Assembly: GCA_002471865.1 (NCBI GenBank)
Contig: DKQU01000107.1
Location: forward strand, 1-17,824
Direction: 5' to 3'
Origin: Fidelibacterota bacterium UBA7300
GTDB lineage: Bacteria; Fidelibacterota; Marinisomatia; Marinisomatales; UBA2128
DNA: 17,824 bases
Within the stretch, counting starts at the first letter, position 1, and each line of letters starts with the position of its first letter. The position numbers and the translations under genes are program-made. The notes below the pieces were generated by a model. It saw nothing but the letters and a program-made list of their open reading frames with translations, was not told the origin of the DNA and did no database searches. Shown piece by piece: positions 6,446 to 13,492 of the stretch.

Positions 6446-6901
6446 TTATCTATTCGAAGTACTAGTTTTGGTGACAGATTCATATAACTGACTTACAACT
6501 ATCTCCCCGAAATGCATACTGTCCAAAGCTTCATCTACCTTCTTTTGCACTTCCTGCATCTTGAGAATTAGCGATCTACACATATCTAAGCGGCCGCAAT
6601 TCTCAAAATCTTCTGAAAGACATTCCACAAGAGTCTTTTTACCATCCACAGCTTCAATGACATCTTTGAATGTAATTTCATCTGAATATTTGCTGAGGAA
6701 ATAACCTCCCTTTACACCCCGTTCCGAAGTGAGGATTCCGCTTCGGGTGAGCTTTTGGAGAATTTGGGAAAGAAACTCTTTTGGGAGTTTCAATTGACGA
6801 GACAGGTGAGCTTTACTCCTTAAACCGTTACTCTCACGGCTAACTGTAGCCAAGTAAGCTACCGTAAGAATAGCATAATCTGCCGCTTTGCTTATGCCCA
6901 A
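6446..6901 (-). CDS. Rrf2-family transcriptional regulator, probable Fe-S sensor
   Basis: A 151-residue winged-helix regulator of the IscR/NsrR/RsrR/CymR family. The N-terminus MGISKAADYAILTVAYLA and the recognition helix plus wing (LKLPKEFLSQILQKLTRSGIL, then SERGVKGGYFLS at 59-70) are diagnostic. Three cysteines, Cys94, Cys102 and Cys108 (C-x7-C-x5-C within LVECLSEDFENCGRLDMC), sit where IscR and NsrR bind a [2Fe-2S] or [4Fe-4S] cluster, so it probably senses Fe-S status, NO or redox state. The start is TTG at 6901, fixed by a strong GGAGGA 5 nt upstream; no ATG is available nearby. It is the first gene of the run leading to ctaB and the oxidase. It has its own promoter (6976-7004) beside a palindromic operator (7007-7037), so autoregulation is likely. 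Which effector it senses cannot be read from sequence. Confidence 0.93.
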   Translation of the reverse strand: MGISKAADYAILTVAYLATVSRESNGLRSKAHLSRQLKLPKEFLSQILQKLTRSGILTSERGVKGGYFLSKYSDEITFKDVIEAVDGKKTLVECLSEDFENCGRLDMCRSLILKMQEVQKKVDEALDSMHFGEIVVSQLYESVTKTSTSNR

Positions 6902-6975
6902 TGAAATCCTCCGGTTAAAGAAATTAGAGCATTTCTTGTTTTATTAAAGCGTGAAATGAATGACTCTCCATAAAC

Positions 6976-7004
6976 AAAATATGCCAAAATTTAAATAATG
7001 TCAA
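6976..7004 (-). promoter_or_regulatory. Sigma70-type promoter of the rrf2-ctaB unit
   Basis: On the minus strand a perfect TTGACA (7004-6999) is followed by exactly 17 nt and TATTTT (6981-6976). Transcription would start near 6969 and give a leader of about 68 nt before the rrf2 TTG. The palindrome 7007-7037 begins two bases upstream of the -35 box, so a bound dimer would contact or occlude RNA polymerase. Confidence 0.7.
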
Positions 7005-7006
7005 GA

Positions 7007-7037
7007 TATATAGTGGAGTAAATTACTCCACTATATA
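7007..7037. promoter_or_regulatory. 31-bp palindromic operator, IscR type-1-like
   Basis: A perfect inverted repeat with 15-bp arms (TATATAGTGGAGTAA and its complement TTACTCCACTATATA) around one central A at 7022. The inner 25 positions (7010-7034) match the E. coli IscR type-1 consensus, as remembered (half-site ATASYYGACTR), at about 21 of 25 positions. It lies directly upstream of the -35 box of the rrf2 promoter. It is not followed by a T-run and lies outside any transcript of the upstream gene that uses the terminator at 7069-7105, so an operator is far more likely than a terminator. Confidence 0.72.
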
Positions 7038-7068
7038 AGAAAGAAGGATATTAAATTACTGTTATAAT

Positions 7069-7105
7069 ATAAAATAAGAGGCAGAGAGAAACCTCTGCCT
7101 CTTAT
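7069..7105 (-). terminator. Rho-independent terminator after the cupredoxin gene
   Basis: A perfect 13-bp stem (arms 7093-7105 and 7074-7086, AGAGGCAGAG core) with a 6-nt loop, followed on the minus strand by a TTATTTTAT tract. It begins 3 nt after the stop of the gene at 7109-7828. It separates the bc-complex/cupredoxin unit from the rrf2-oxidase unit. Confidence 0.88.
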
Positions 7106-7108
7106 AAA

Positions 7109-7828
7109 TTACTTTTTCTTCTTCGGTTTGGTAAGCGTAAAGTCTACCGTCTCGGTGGCGCCATCAGCAACAGTTACAGAAACGGTTTTTGTTCCAAGCT
7201 TTTCGTGCCACACTTCCAGTGTGTACGTGCCAGCCGGCAGACCGCTAATTTTGAAGTTGCCGTCTTCGCCAGTGACATCGAAGAAAGGATGATTCACTAC
7301 AGCAACATAGCATTTCATCCAAGGATGGACGTCGCACTTAATTGGAAACATCATTTCCGACTTGGTAAAGGTCACCTCTTTCTTTTTCTTGAACTTCGGC
7401 ATGGCGATATTAAACTGAGGGTTACGTTTAGACAAAGAATGCACATTATGAAGTGTACCATCCGTGTTCAAAATATCAACAACCTGATCGACTTGAACAC
7501 CCAGAACATGAGGTGAATAGATACAACCGTTCTGATCGAGAACTGCATGTTCTTCAGGTGCAGGATAGTTATCCGCTCCTTCCTTAATCCACACAAAGGC
7601 GTTCTTCAACTCACCGCTATCGCTGACTACAAGCCATTCCATTCTGGCGGGAGCATCTTTATGTTTACCATCGCATATAGGGTCGGCTGCCATTTTAAGA
7701 GCTTTCATCCGTGGAACTTTACCTTCATACTTTACAGTGCCGGTGATAGTTCCACCGGCAAACAAAAATGACATAGAGAAATATACTAACGCGAAAAGAG
7801 AAACCTTCCTAAGTGTCTTTGAATTCAT
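7109..7828 (-). CDS. Secreted cupredoxin-like protein with carboxypeptidase-regulatory-like domain and lysine tail
   Basis: A 239-residue exported protein. Residues 1-24 form a signal peptide (NSKTLRKVS then a hydrophobic core, cut near AGG). The middle (about 26-180) looks like a plastocyanin-type fold: histidines at His127 and His130 (TLHNVHS), then Cys165-x2-His168-x2-Met171 (KCDVHPWM), which together could form a type 1 copper site, though Met is two residues closer than in plastocyanin. Residues 184-232 resemble a carboxypeptidase-regulatory-like beta sandwich (GEDGNFKISGLPAGTYTLEVWHE). Lysine clusters occur at 145-150 and at the C-terminus (KPKKKK). It could be a periplasmic electron carrier between the bc complex and the oxidase, or a structural partner; without the copper shown it might only be a binding protein. 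The start is certain: AAAGGAGG lies 7 nt before the ATG. It follows the octaheme cytochrome gene by 75 nt and ends in a strong terminator. Confidence 0.8.
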   Translation of the reverse strand: MNSKTLRKVSLFALVYFSMSFLFAGGTITGTVKYEGKVPRMKALKMAADPICDGKHKDAPARMEWLVVSDSGELKNAFVWIKEGADNYPAPEEHAVLDQNGCIYSPHVLGVQVDQVVDILNTDGTLHNVHSLSKRNPQFNIAMPKFKKKKEVTFTKSEMMFPIKCDVHPWMKCYVAVVNHPFFDVTGEDGNFKISGLPAGTYTLEVWHEKLGTKTVSVTVADGATETVDFTLTKPKKKK

Positions 7829-7854
7829 AATATCTCCTCCTTTAACTGTACCCT

Positions 7855-7883
7855 AATGTAACTGAGTATATTTAAGCTTTCAA
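7855..7883 (-). promoter_or_regulatory. Candidate internal promoter for the cupredoxin gene
   Basis: On the minus strand TTGAAA (7883-7878), a five-of-six -35, is followed after 17 nt by TACATT (7860-7855), a four-of-six -10. The start would be near 7848, about 20 nt upstream of the ATG, with the AAAGGAGG ribosome binding site inside the leader. There is no terminator between the cytochrome gene and this point, so read-through from the bc operon is also expected. Confidence 0.35.
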
Positions 7884-7903
7884 GCTGATAAAAACCTTTG
7901 CTT

Positions 7904-10900
7904 CTACCACTCTTCATCATCCCATTCATCTCCTTCTTCATCTTCTACAGGCTGAAGGAAGTTGTAACCATTTTTACTAAAATAGCCGAGGACTTCCCTG
8001 GAAATGTCAATCTTTCCGGGAATTGTGTAAAGGTAGTCAGTCAATCCATTGATTAGGACACTTCTGTTTCCTGCCAGAGCAGCCACATCCTCACCTACGA
8101 ACTCAAGGACATCAGGATCCTGAACTTCTTCAAGTGTTGGTATGGAAGGTGCCGGCATTTTAGTCCCTTTCATCATCGATTGAGGATCATCGAGCCAAGC
8201 CGAAACCCATTCAGGCCGCAGCCGTTCCTTCACCAGAGCTAAATTCGGCGCCCAGGTATCCGCTGTCTGAGACGGGAAAGTCGTACCATAGAAGTGGCAT
8301 TTGTTGCACTCCCCCAGCTCCTGCAGTTTCTCACCTGCCTTGTAGGAAGAAGTTGTGATGTCAACATGATGAGGAGATTCGTAGGCCAGTTCCTGTCCAT
8401 CCAGAAACTGGAAGTATTTAATAATAGAATTCCATTCATCATCTGTGAAATGAAATGTAGGCATTCTTGCTTTTAAACTAGGTCGAATTATAAATGGTTT
8501 CTTAAAGAATTCGAATAACCAATCAGGTTGAGTTTTTGAACCTTGACTGTTCAAGTCAGGCGGACTGAAATCAGCAGTAACCTCTTCTGCTGTTTCCTGA
8601 TCAATACCGTTAGCACTTCTCAGCCAATCTGTGATTGTGGGTCTAACAGCCCCGCCATCGCCTTCAACAAAGTGACATCCTTGGCAATTAAACTCTCGTA
8701 CCAGCCATTGACCTTCATGAACATCTGGATTAACTGACCGAGCAGGCTTTACTCCGTACGAAGCTTTCTCAAAACCGAGGAGTGCTGTGGAAAGTGCTTC
8801 CACTTCCGCTTCATCAAAATCAAAGTTCGGCATTCTAAGCTTTTCATAAGCAGTCTTTACCTTATCCTTATCAAAACTGCGAGGATGCAACAGTTTCTGA
8901 GTAAACCAGGCCAGTTTTGTATGTTCTATTTTCAGAAGTCCGAAATCCAGCTTATCAGCATGCTTGATTCCTACTTCCGTTAACTCTATTCCAATAGGTT
9001 TTTCATCTTCAAACCCTGAGATATTATGACAGCCGAAGCAGCCATAAAACCGGATCAGCTTTTCACCGGTGTAATCCAGCTTTTCTTTTTCTTCCATACC
9101 TGAAAGCATAATACGCGAATCGTAGTCTGAATTCATCTGGAGTAAAAAACTGAGGACGATTTTATCTAGTTCCAGGTTATTCTGAGAAGGTACTTCCTGC
9201 CCCTTGAATCCATTCCCATCCAATGTCATAAGGTATGCAGCAATATCAGCTGCTTCCTGATTAGATAGTCTGAGGTTTGGCATTGTTGTTTCCGGAGAAA
9301 AGCGCTTAGGCTCTTTCAACCAGTTATAGATCCACTCTCGCGATGTTTTAGCTCCAACTCCTACCAGATTAGGACCGTGATCTCTACGCAAAGACTGCAA
9401 GGAAGTTACTTCGTCAGTCGGTTCATTTTCTATACGATGACATCCCAGACAACCCAACGAATTCACCAGATCTTCACCACGAGTTACGTCTCCCCAGCGC
9501 GGAACATCATTGAGCGAAAAATCTTCGCTGTTATTGAATAAATAATGGACAATGGCATGTAGTTCCTGATTTGTCCTGGCTACATCTTCATCGCTGCTGT
9601 TATTTTCCAATTCGAAGAATTTCGGCATCCAGCTGTTGTGCCTGAACGCTTTGGGATCCCGAATCCAGAGATAAGTCCAATCTTTCGAGACCTTGGATGC
9701 TATCCTGTTCAAATCTGGGCCAATTCTGCGCTTATCTTGATATCTTTCAATCGTGTGGCACCCGAAGCAGCCAGCCCTCTCAATTAGATTGGTACCCAGA
9801 CTAAGTTTGTCAGCACCTTCCAGATATATCTCTTGATTGTGACATTTGAAGCAGCCTGCTTCGGTGTATTGAACTGGAAACATGGGTGTATCCCAGTAGT
9901 GAAGTTCATGCCAGCCATACTTCTCTTCCCACTCCTTGGCCTGTTCTTCATTCCTGGGAGTATGAGCGGAATAAGTAAAATCTGTACCTCTGCCCCGGCC
10001 GGAATGACAACTCGTGCAACCAAAAGATTCCTTGGGGTGAGGTGATTCACTCAAGAGATAGAGTTCAAGATCAGGATGTGTTGTGTGGGGTTGAGGTGCA
10101 TCCTCATAACCGGGAGTGGCGATACCCATATGACAGGTCGTACAACGATCAACTTTAGGCACATTTGCGAAGTTCAGATCTTCAGTAATATCCTTGATTA
10201 CAATCTGATCTATCTTATAGTAGGGAGCAAGAAAATCGAGTACCGGTAAATCCCGAATTGAATTACCAAGACGATTACCGAACGTCATCTCATCAGGATC
10301 CACTTTTTGGAGTTTTTTCCCCAGGACTTCAGCTTTACGTCTTAACCTTGAAATTTGATCTTGCGCTGCTTTTTTGTCCGCCTTAATACCTAGAATCTGT
10401 TCCTCGATGTCTTCGTACTTCTGTTCTGCTTCTTCAGACTTGAGACGATGCTGAAGAAGTGACGCTTCCAAACGTTCTAATTTACTACCTGTTTCTTCCG
10501 GATCACCGTGACCCTTTGCGACTGCTTCTTCATAAAGATATTTGGCGACGTCGTACTCGGCCTTAACAGAAATATATTCTTGAGATGCAGCGTATTTATC
10601 ATCATCGAGTGAACTAAGTTCATCTTCAAAACGTTCCAGTTCCTCATCTTTCTCAGTCAAGGATTCTTCTACAGTTTTCAGTAAGGATAGTGCTTCCTGA
10701 TATTCTGACATTTCGTTGAGCATTTTTTCTTCGAGCTTCAGTAGGCTATCTGTTTGGACAATTTCCATCTCCCGAAATTCACTTTGGTAAGTTCTCCAGC
10801 TTCTGCTGTAATCATCGGCAAAAGTCCAGATCAAAAGCAACAAAAAGAGAATACTGGAAATAGCGAAAACCCTGTTCAGTTTAAAAATGTTATAGTGTCG

Positions 10901-10915
10901 TTCCTGTTTGTCCAA
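7904..10915 (-). CDS. Membrane-anchored octaheme cytochrome c with periplasmic coiled coil, bc-complex partner
   Basis: A 1003-residue protein. Residues 15-32 form a signal anchor; about 42-205 are a long Glu/Lys/Leu-rich coiled coil. Eight CxxCH heme c sites follow, at 258, 300, 355, 383, 489, 626, 744 and 870 (first Cys). The last five each precede a MP motif about 47-75 residues on (Met430, 545, 695, 818, 920), so they look like five tandem class I mono-heme domains with His/Met ligation; the first three are packed closely and His-rich, suggesting a triheme module with bis-His ligation. The C-terminus is very acidic (VEDEEGDEWDDEEW). It sits where a cytochrome c1 or f gene would be and probably accepts electrons from the Rieske protein and passes them towards CuA. 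The start is TTG at 10915, with AGGA 6 nt upstream overlapping the previous gene's TAG, indicating coupled translation. Heme attachment needs a maturation system not in this window. Confidence 0.9.
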   Translation of the reverse strand: MDKQERHYNIFKLNRVFAISSILFLLLLIWTFADDYSRSWRTYQSEFREMEIVQTDSLLKLEEKMLNEMSEYQEALSLLKTVEESLTEKDEELERFEDELSSLDDDKYAASQEYISVKAEYDVAKYLYEEAVAKGHGDPEETGSKLERLEASLLQHRLKSEEAEQKYEDIEEQILGIKADKKAAQDQISRLRRKAEVLGKKLQKVDPDEMTFGNRLGNSIRDLPVLDFLAPYYKIDQIVIKDITEDLNFANVPKVDRCTTCHMGIATPGYEDAPQPHTTHPDLELYLLSESPHPKESFGCTSCHSGRGRGTDFTYSAHTPRNEEQAKEWEEKYGWHELHYWDTPMFPVQYTEAGCFKCHNQEIYLEGADKLSLGTNLIERAGCFGCHTIERYQDKRRIGPDLNRIASKVSKDWTYLWIRDPKAFRHNSWMPKFFELENNSSDEDVARTNQELHAIVHYLFNNSEDFSLNDVPRWGDVTRGEDLVNSLGCLGCHRIENEPTDEVTSLQSLRRDHGPNLVGVGAKTSREWIYNWLKEPKRFSPETTMPNLRLSNQEAADIAAYLMTLDGNGFKGQEVPSQNNLELDKIVLSFLLQMNSDYDSRIMLSGMEEKEKLDYTGEKLIRFYGCFGCHNISGFEDEKPIGIELTEVGIKHADKLDFGLLKIEHTKLAWFTQKLLHPRSFDKDKVKTAYEKLRMPNFDFDEAEVEALSTALLGFEKASYGVKPARSVNPDVHEGQWLVREFNCQGCHFVEGDGGAVRPTITDWLRSANGIDQETAEEVTADFSPPDLNSQGSKTQPDWLFEFFKKPFIIRPSLKARMPTFHFTDDEWNSIIKYFQFLDGQELAYESPHHVDITTSSYKAGEKLQELGECNKCHFYGTTFPSQTADTWAPNLALVKERLRPEWVSAWLDDPQSMMKGTKMPAPSIPTLEEVQDPDVLEFVGEDVAALAGNRSVLINGLTDYLYTIPGKIDISREVLGYFSKNGYNFLQPVEDEEGDEWDDEEW

Positions 10916-10923
10916 TGGTCGTC

Positions 10924-12039
10924 CTATATATTTAAGAAAAATTCAGGAATAGCGATGATGTATTTGAGATTAAAAATCCACCTAAGATACATTTTAATCG
11001 GCAATGCCACCATACTGAGTACTAAAAAGATAAATACACCATATTTAAAGTTTCCCATTGATTGGTGAAGCTTTTTGAAAACTGTTTTCGCCAGCAGAGG
11101 AGGCATGATAAGGAAATAACCGAAAAATACAATGAATCCAAATATCTCTCTCAGAAGAATATTTTCCGGCAGTCCCACTCCTAACAATTTGATGTAAATC
11201 AGATCGGAGAGATTTATGTTAGTAAGAACTTCCAGTTTATGCAGATCCCAATATTCAAATGGTCCAAAGAAGTTCCAGTTTGGACCCCTGAGAAATGTGC
11301 CCACCATGATTAAATTAATCCAAAGCCAGAGCCAGCCAAATATAAAGATTGACGCTGCAATCCTCCGGTGCTTGAAACTGTAGAACCCACTTACTTCACG
11401 GTTGATATCAATATATGGAATCGCCATGAGCCCTATAATCATAAGTGTTGGGAAAACTACGCCAGCGAGCCAAGGATCAAAATATACTAGCATTTCCTGG
11501 AGGCCCAGGAAGTACCATGGTGCCTTAGCGGGATTTGGTGAATTGGTTGGGTTGGCCGGCTGTTCAAGTGGCGCCTCTAAGCCAATAGACCAGACAAGCA
11601 GGAACGCCATGAGCAAAACCAGTGCAATTAATTCTATATAAACCAAGTCCGGCCAAACGAGTACTTTATCCTTGGGATCGTGGTATTCATTTGGTTTTTC
11701 TCCGGCATCAATCAGCTTATCATTTTTCATACCCTGATTCATACTGAGCCAGAGAAAAAAGTGAACGAGAAACAACAGGCCGACTATAGGAACATTATCT
11801 GGCTTGAGTAAAATGTGTTTGGCATTCTCATCCTGGACACCAATAATCATGAAACCGATAAAGAATGTATAAACAGTAATCAACCCTTTCTTCGTCCAGA
11901 AGAAGTCAAACTTCAGCCGTTTGTTCCATTTCTCGAACCAATTCGTAGGTGGAAAAATAAACGGATAAATGAACAGGATTACAGTTAAAATAACTGTCGG
12001 ATGAGAAATCCCATTTATGAAATGCTTCAGTTCAACCAC
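10924..12039 (-). CDS. Cytochrome b C-terminal / subunit-IV-like protein, enlarged
   Basis: A 371-residue polytopic protein carrying the C-terminal half of the split cytochrome b. The quinol-oxidation site motif is seen as AKAPWYFLGLQEML (171-184); the usual PEWY glutamate is absent (APWY), a variant I recall from other non-proteobacterial bc complexes, with Glu182 slightly downstream. The core (about 130-250) includes VWPDLVYIELIALVL and FDPWLAGVVFPTL. Ordinary subunit IV has about 160 residues and three helices. Here about 125 extra residues with roughly three helices precede the core, and more than 100 residues with two or three helices follow it (including WNFFGPFEYWDLHK). No heme ligands are expected in this half. 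The start is GTG at 12039, 23 nt after the cytochrome b stop, with no clear ribosome binding site, so the exact N-terminus is uncertain. The octaheme cytochrome follows 8 nt after the stop. Confidence 0.88.
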   Translation of the reverse strand: MVELKHFINGISHPTVILTVILFIYPFIFPPTNWFEKWNKRLKFDFFWTKKGLITVYTFFIGFMIIGVQDENAKHILLKPDNVPIVGLLFLVHFFLWLSMNQGMKNDKLIDAGEKPNEYHDPKDKVLVWPDLVYIELIALVLLMAFLLVWSIGLEAPLEQPANPTNSPNPAKAPWYFLGLQEMLVYFDPWLAGVVFPTLMIIGLMAIPYIDINREVSGFYSFKHRRIAASIFIFGWLWLWINLIMVGTFLRGPNWNFFGPFEYWDLHKLEVLTNINLSDLIYIKLLGVGLPENILLREIFGFIVFFGYFLIMPPLLAKTVFKKLHQSMGNFKYGVFIFLVLSMVALPIKMYLRWIFNLKYIIAIPEFFLNI

Positions 12040-12062
12040 GACTCTTATCTAGCAGACCTGCA

Positions 12063-12848
12063 TCAGGTCGGCCCAGAGATTCCTCCATCTTTCCTCACTC
12101 TCCAGAAGTGAACAGCCATAAAGATCATAATAATAAAGGGAAGACCGATACAGTGCAGCACATAAAACCTTAATAAGGCCGACTCGCCAACAAATCTGCC
12201 GCCTAATAGAGCAAAGCGGATATCACTGGCAGCGTGCACAAAATTAATATCACCCAAACTCAGGAGTGCTGCACCCGGACCTTCGTGACCTAAAAAGGGA
12301 GTTGCTCGAGCCATATTGGTTCCAACAGTAACAGCCCAAATAGCTAGCTGATCCCATGGAAGAAGATAACCTGTGAAACTAAGTAATAAAGTCAAGAACA
12401 GCAAAATCACACCTACTACCCAATTGAATTCACGAGGCGGTTTGTAAGAACCGGTCATGAACACACGGAACATATGAAGCCAGACCGTTATTACCATGGC
12501 GTGAGCTCCCCAGCGATGAATCTCCCTCATGATCCCCAATGGTACCTGTTCACGTAAATCAATAATATCTGTATAAGCATATTCCACCGTTGGTCGGTAA
12601 TAAAACATCAACAGAATACCGGTGATGGTAAGCACCAGATAGAGAAAGAACGTAAGTCCGCCCATGCACCAGGTAAACTTCAACTTTACAGCATGACGAG
12701 GGAGTCTTACGGGATGAAGATGCAGGAATACACTGTTTAATACCGACATCATCCTCTGACGGCGAGTTCGAGGAACACCACTGCGGAAAATAGATTTCCA
12801 AACAGGTGATTCGCCAAGCCGTTGAAATATGTTTTTCTTCTTACTCAT
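12063..12848 (-). CDS. petB: Cytochrome b6-like subunit of the quinol-oxidising Rieske/cyt b complex
   Basis: A 261-residue, four-helix cytochrome b N-terminal half holding two b hemes. Ligand pairs are His111/His125 (13 between, [15 protein letters not shown]) and His232/His247 (14 between, [16 protein letters not shown]). The 14-residue spacing in the fourth helix and the ending RKDGGISGP are b6-type rather than mitochondrial-type. Cys61 in FTWCMGG aligns with the b6 cysteine (YCLGG) that carries the extra covalent heme ci near the quinone-reduction site, so a bound heme c is predicted. Other family marks are MFYYRPT (81-87), [14 protein letters not shown] and [14 protein letters not shown]. 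The N-terminal 45 residues are basic and somewhat long. The ATG at 12848 lies 3 nt after the Rieske stop. Confidence 0.95.
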   Translation of the reverse strand: MSKKKNIFQRLGESPVWKSIFRSGVPRTRRQRMMSVLNSVFLHLHPVRLPRHAVKLKFTWCMGGLTFFLYLVLTITGILLMFYYRPTVEYAYTDIIDLREQVPLGIMREIHRWGAHAMVITVWLHMFRVFMTGSYKPPREFNWVVGVILLFLTLLLSFTGYLLPWDQLAIWAVTVGTNMARATPFLGHEGPGAALLSLGDINFVHAASDIRFALLGGRFVGESALLRFYVLHCIGLPFIIMIFMAVHFWRVRKDGGISGPT

Positions 12849-12851
12849 CTG

Positions 12852-13487
12852 TTACACTTTCAGGAATGACTCAGGATCATCCCACTGCCCTTTTTCATAC
12901 TGAAATAATTTTGATTTATCCACCAATATTTGTCCATCATCTGCCAAAGTAATCTTGAACCGCTCTAGCGGCCGCGGGGCTGGTCCTTCGAAGTTAACAC
13001 CTGATTTCCTAAATCCACTGCCGTGACAGGGACACTTAAACTTCCTTTCATTATCAAGCCAGTTAGGAGTACATCCCAGATGTGGACAGACTGTAGAAAG
13101 TGCATAAATATATTCAGATGTCCTCACCACCCAAATTGCGTGCAACTTCTTCCATCGAATATTAACCTGTCCAATTTGATAATCATCCGGAAAGCCAATT
13201 TTAAACGATTGAGGCGGTTCAAAAAGAACATTAGGGAATAAAAATCTTACGGTCATAGCGAAGAATCCACCCGTGGCTGCAGCAAAAGCCAGCCACGCTA
13301 CCGTCAGCCATGAAAAAAAAGAACGGCGCGGCATTTCATCAGAAATAGAACCTTCTCCTACAGATGCCGGGAGATGTTTCTTGTCCTCTTTTGCCTCTAG
13401 CTTTTGTTCAGCTCCAGCAGCTTCTTCCTCTGGTTTCTCTTCAGGAGATTCTTGATTTTCCTGTTCTTTTTTTTCTTCTTCAGTCAT
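12852..13487 (-). CDS. petC: Rieske [2Fe-2S] protein of the cyt b complex
   Basis: A 211-residue Rieske protein that takes the first electron from quinol and passes it to the c-type cytochrome. The cluster motifs are complete: Cys134-x-His136-x2-Cys139 (CPHLGC) and Cys152-x-Cys154-His155 (CPCHGSGF); Cys139 and Cys154 would form the stabilising disulfide. A twin-arginine sequence PRRSFFSW (53-60) precedes the single membrane anchor (about 60-83), as expected for Tat-exported Rieske proteins. Unusually, the twin arginines come after a roughly 50-residue cytoplasmic stretch dominated by Glu and Lys. The C-terminus YEKGQWDDPESFLKV is also charged. The ATG at 13487 is 5 nt after the HEAT gene stop; no strong ribosome binding site is seen, so translation is probably coupled. 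An internal start closer to the twin arginines (Met52) cannot be excluded. Confidence 0.95.
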   Translation of the reverse strand: MTEEEKKEQENQESPEEKPEEEAAGAEQKLEAKEDKKHLPASVGEGSISDEMPRRSFFSWLTVAWLAFAAATGGFFAMTVRFLFPNVLFEPPQSFKIGFPDDYQIGQVNIRWKKLHAIWVVRTSEYIYALSTVCPHLGCTPNWLDNERKFKCPCHGSGFRKSGVNFEGPAPRPLERFKITLADDGQILVDKSKLFQYEKGQWDDPESFLKV

Positions 13488-13492
13488 AAGTA

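Noticed and set aside
7007..7037. The long palindrome as a transcription terminator
   Set aside because: A perfect GC-containing terminator with a T-tract already ends the upstream gene at 7069-7105, and the palindrome has a one-base loop, an AT-rich base and no T-run on either side, while abutting a -35 box.
7874..7886. AGCTT-GA-AAGCT hairpin between the cytochrome and cupredoxin genes as a terminator
   Set aside because: Only five base pairs, a two-base loop and no T-tract; it overlaps a candidate -35 box instead.
7904..10915. The octaheme cytochrome as a dissimilatory metal-reduction or nitrite-reductase-type protein
   Set aside because: The five C-terminal units are class I mono-heme domains with Met ligands, no CxxCK or catalytic octaheme reductase pattern is present, and it is embedded in a bc operon.
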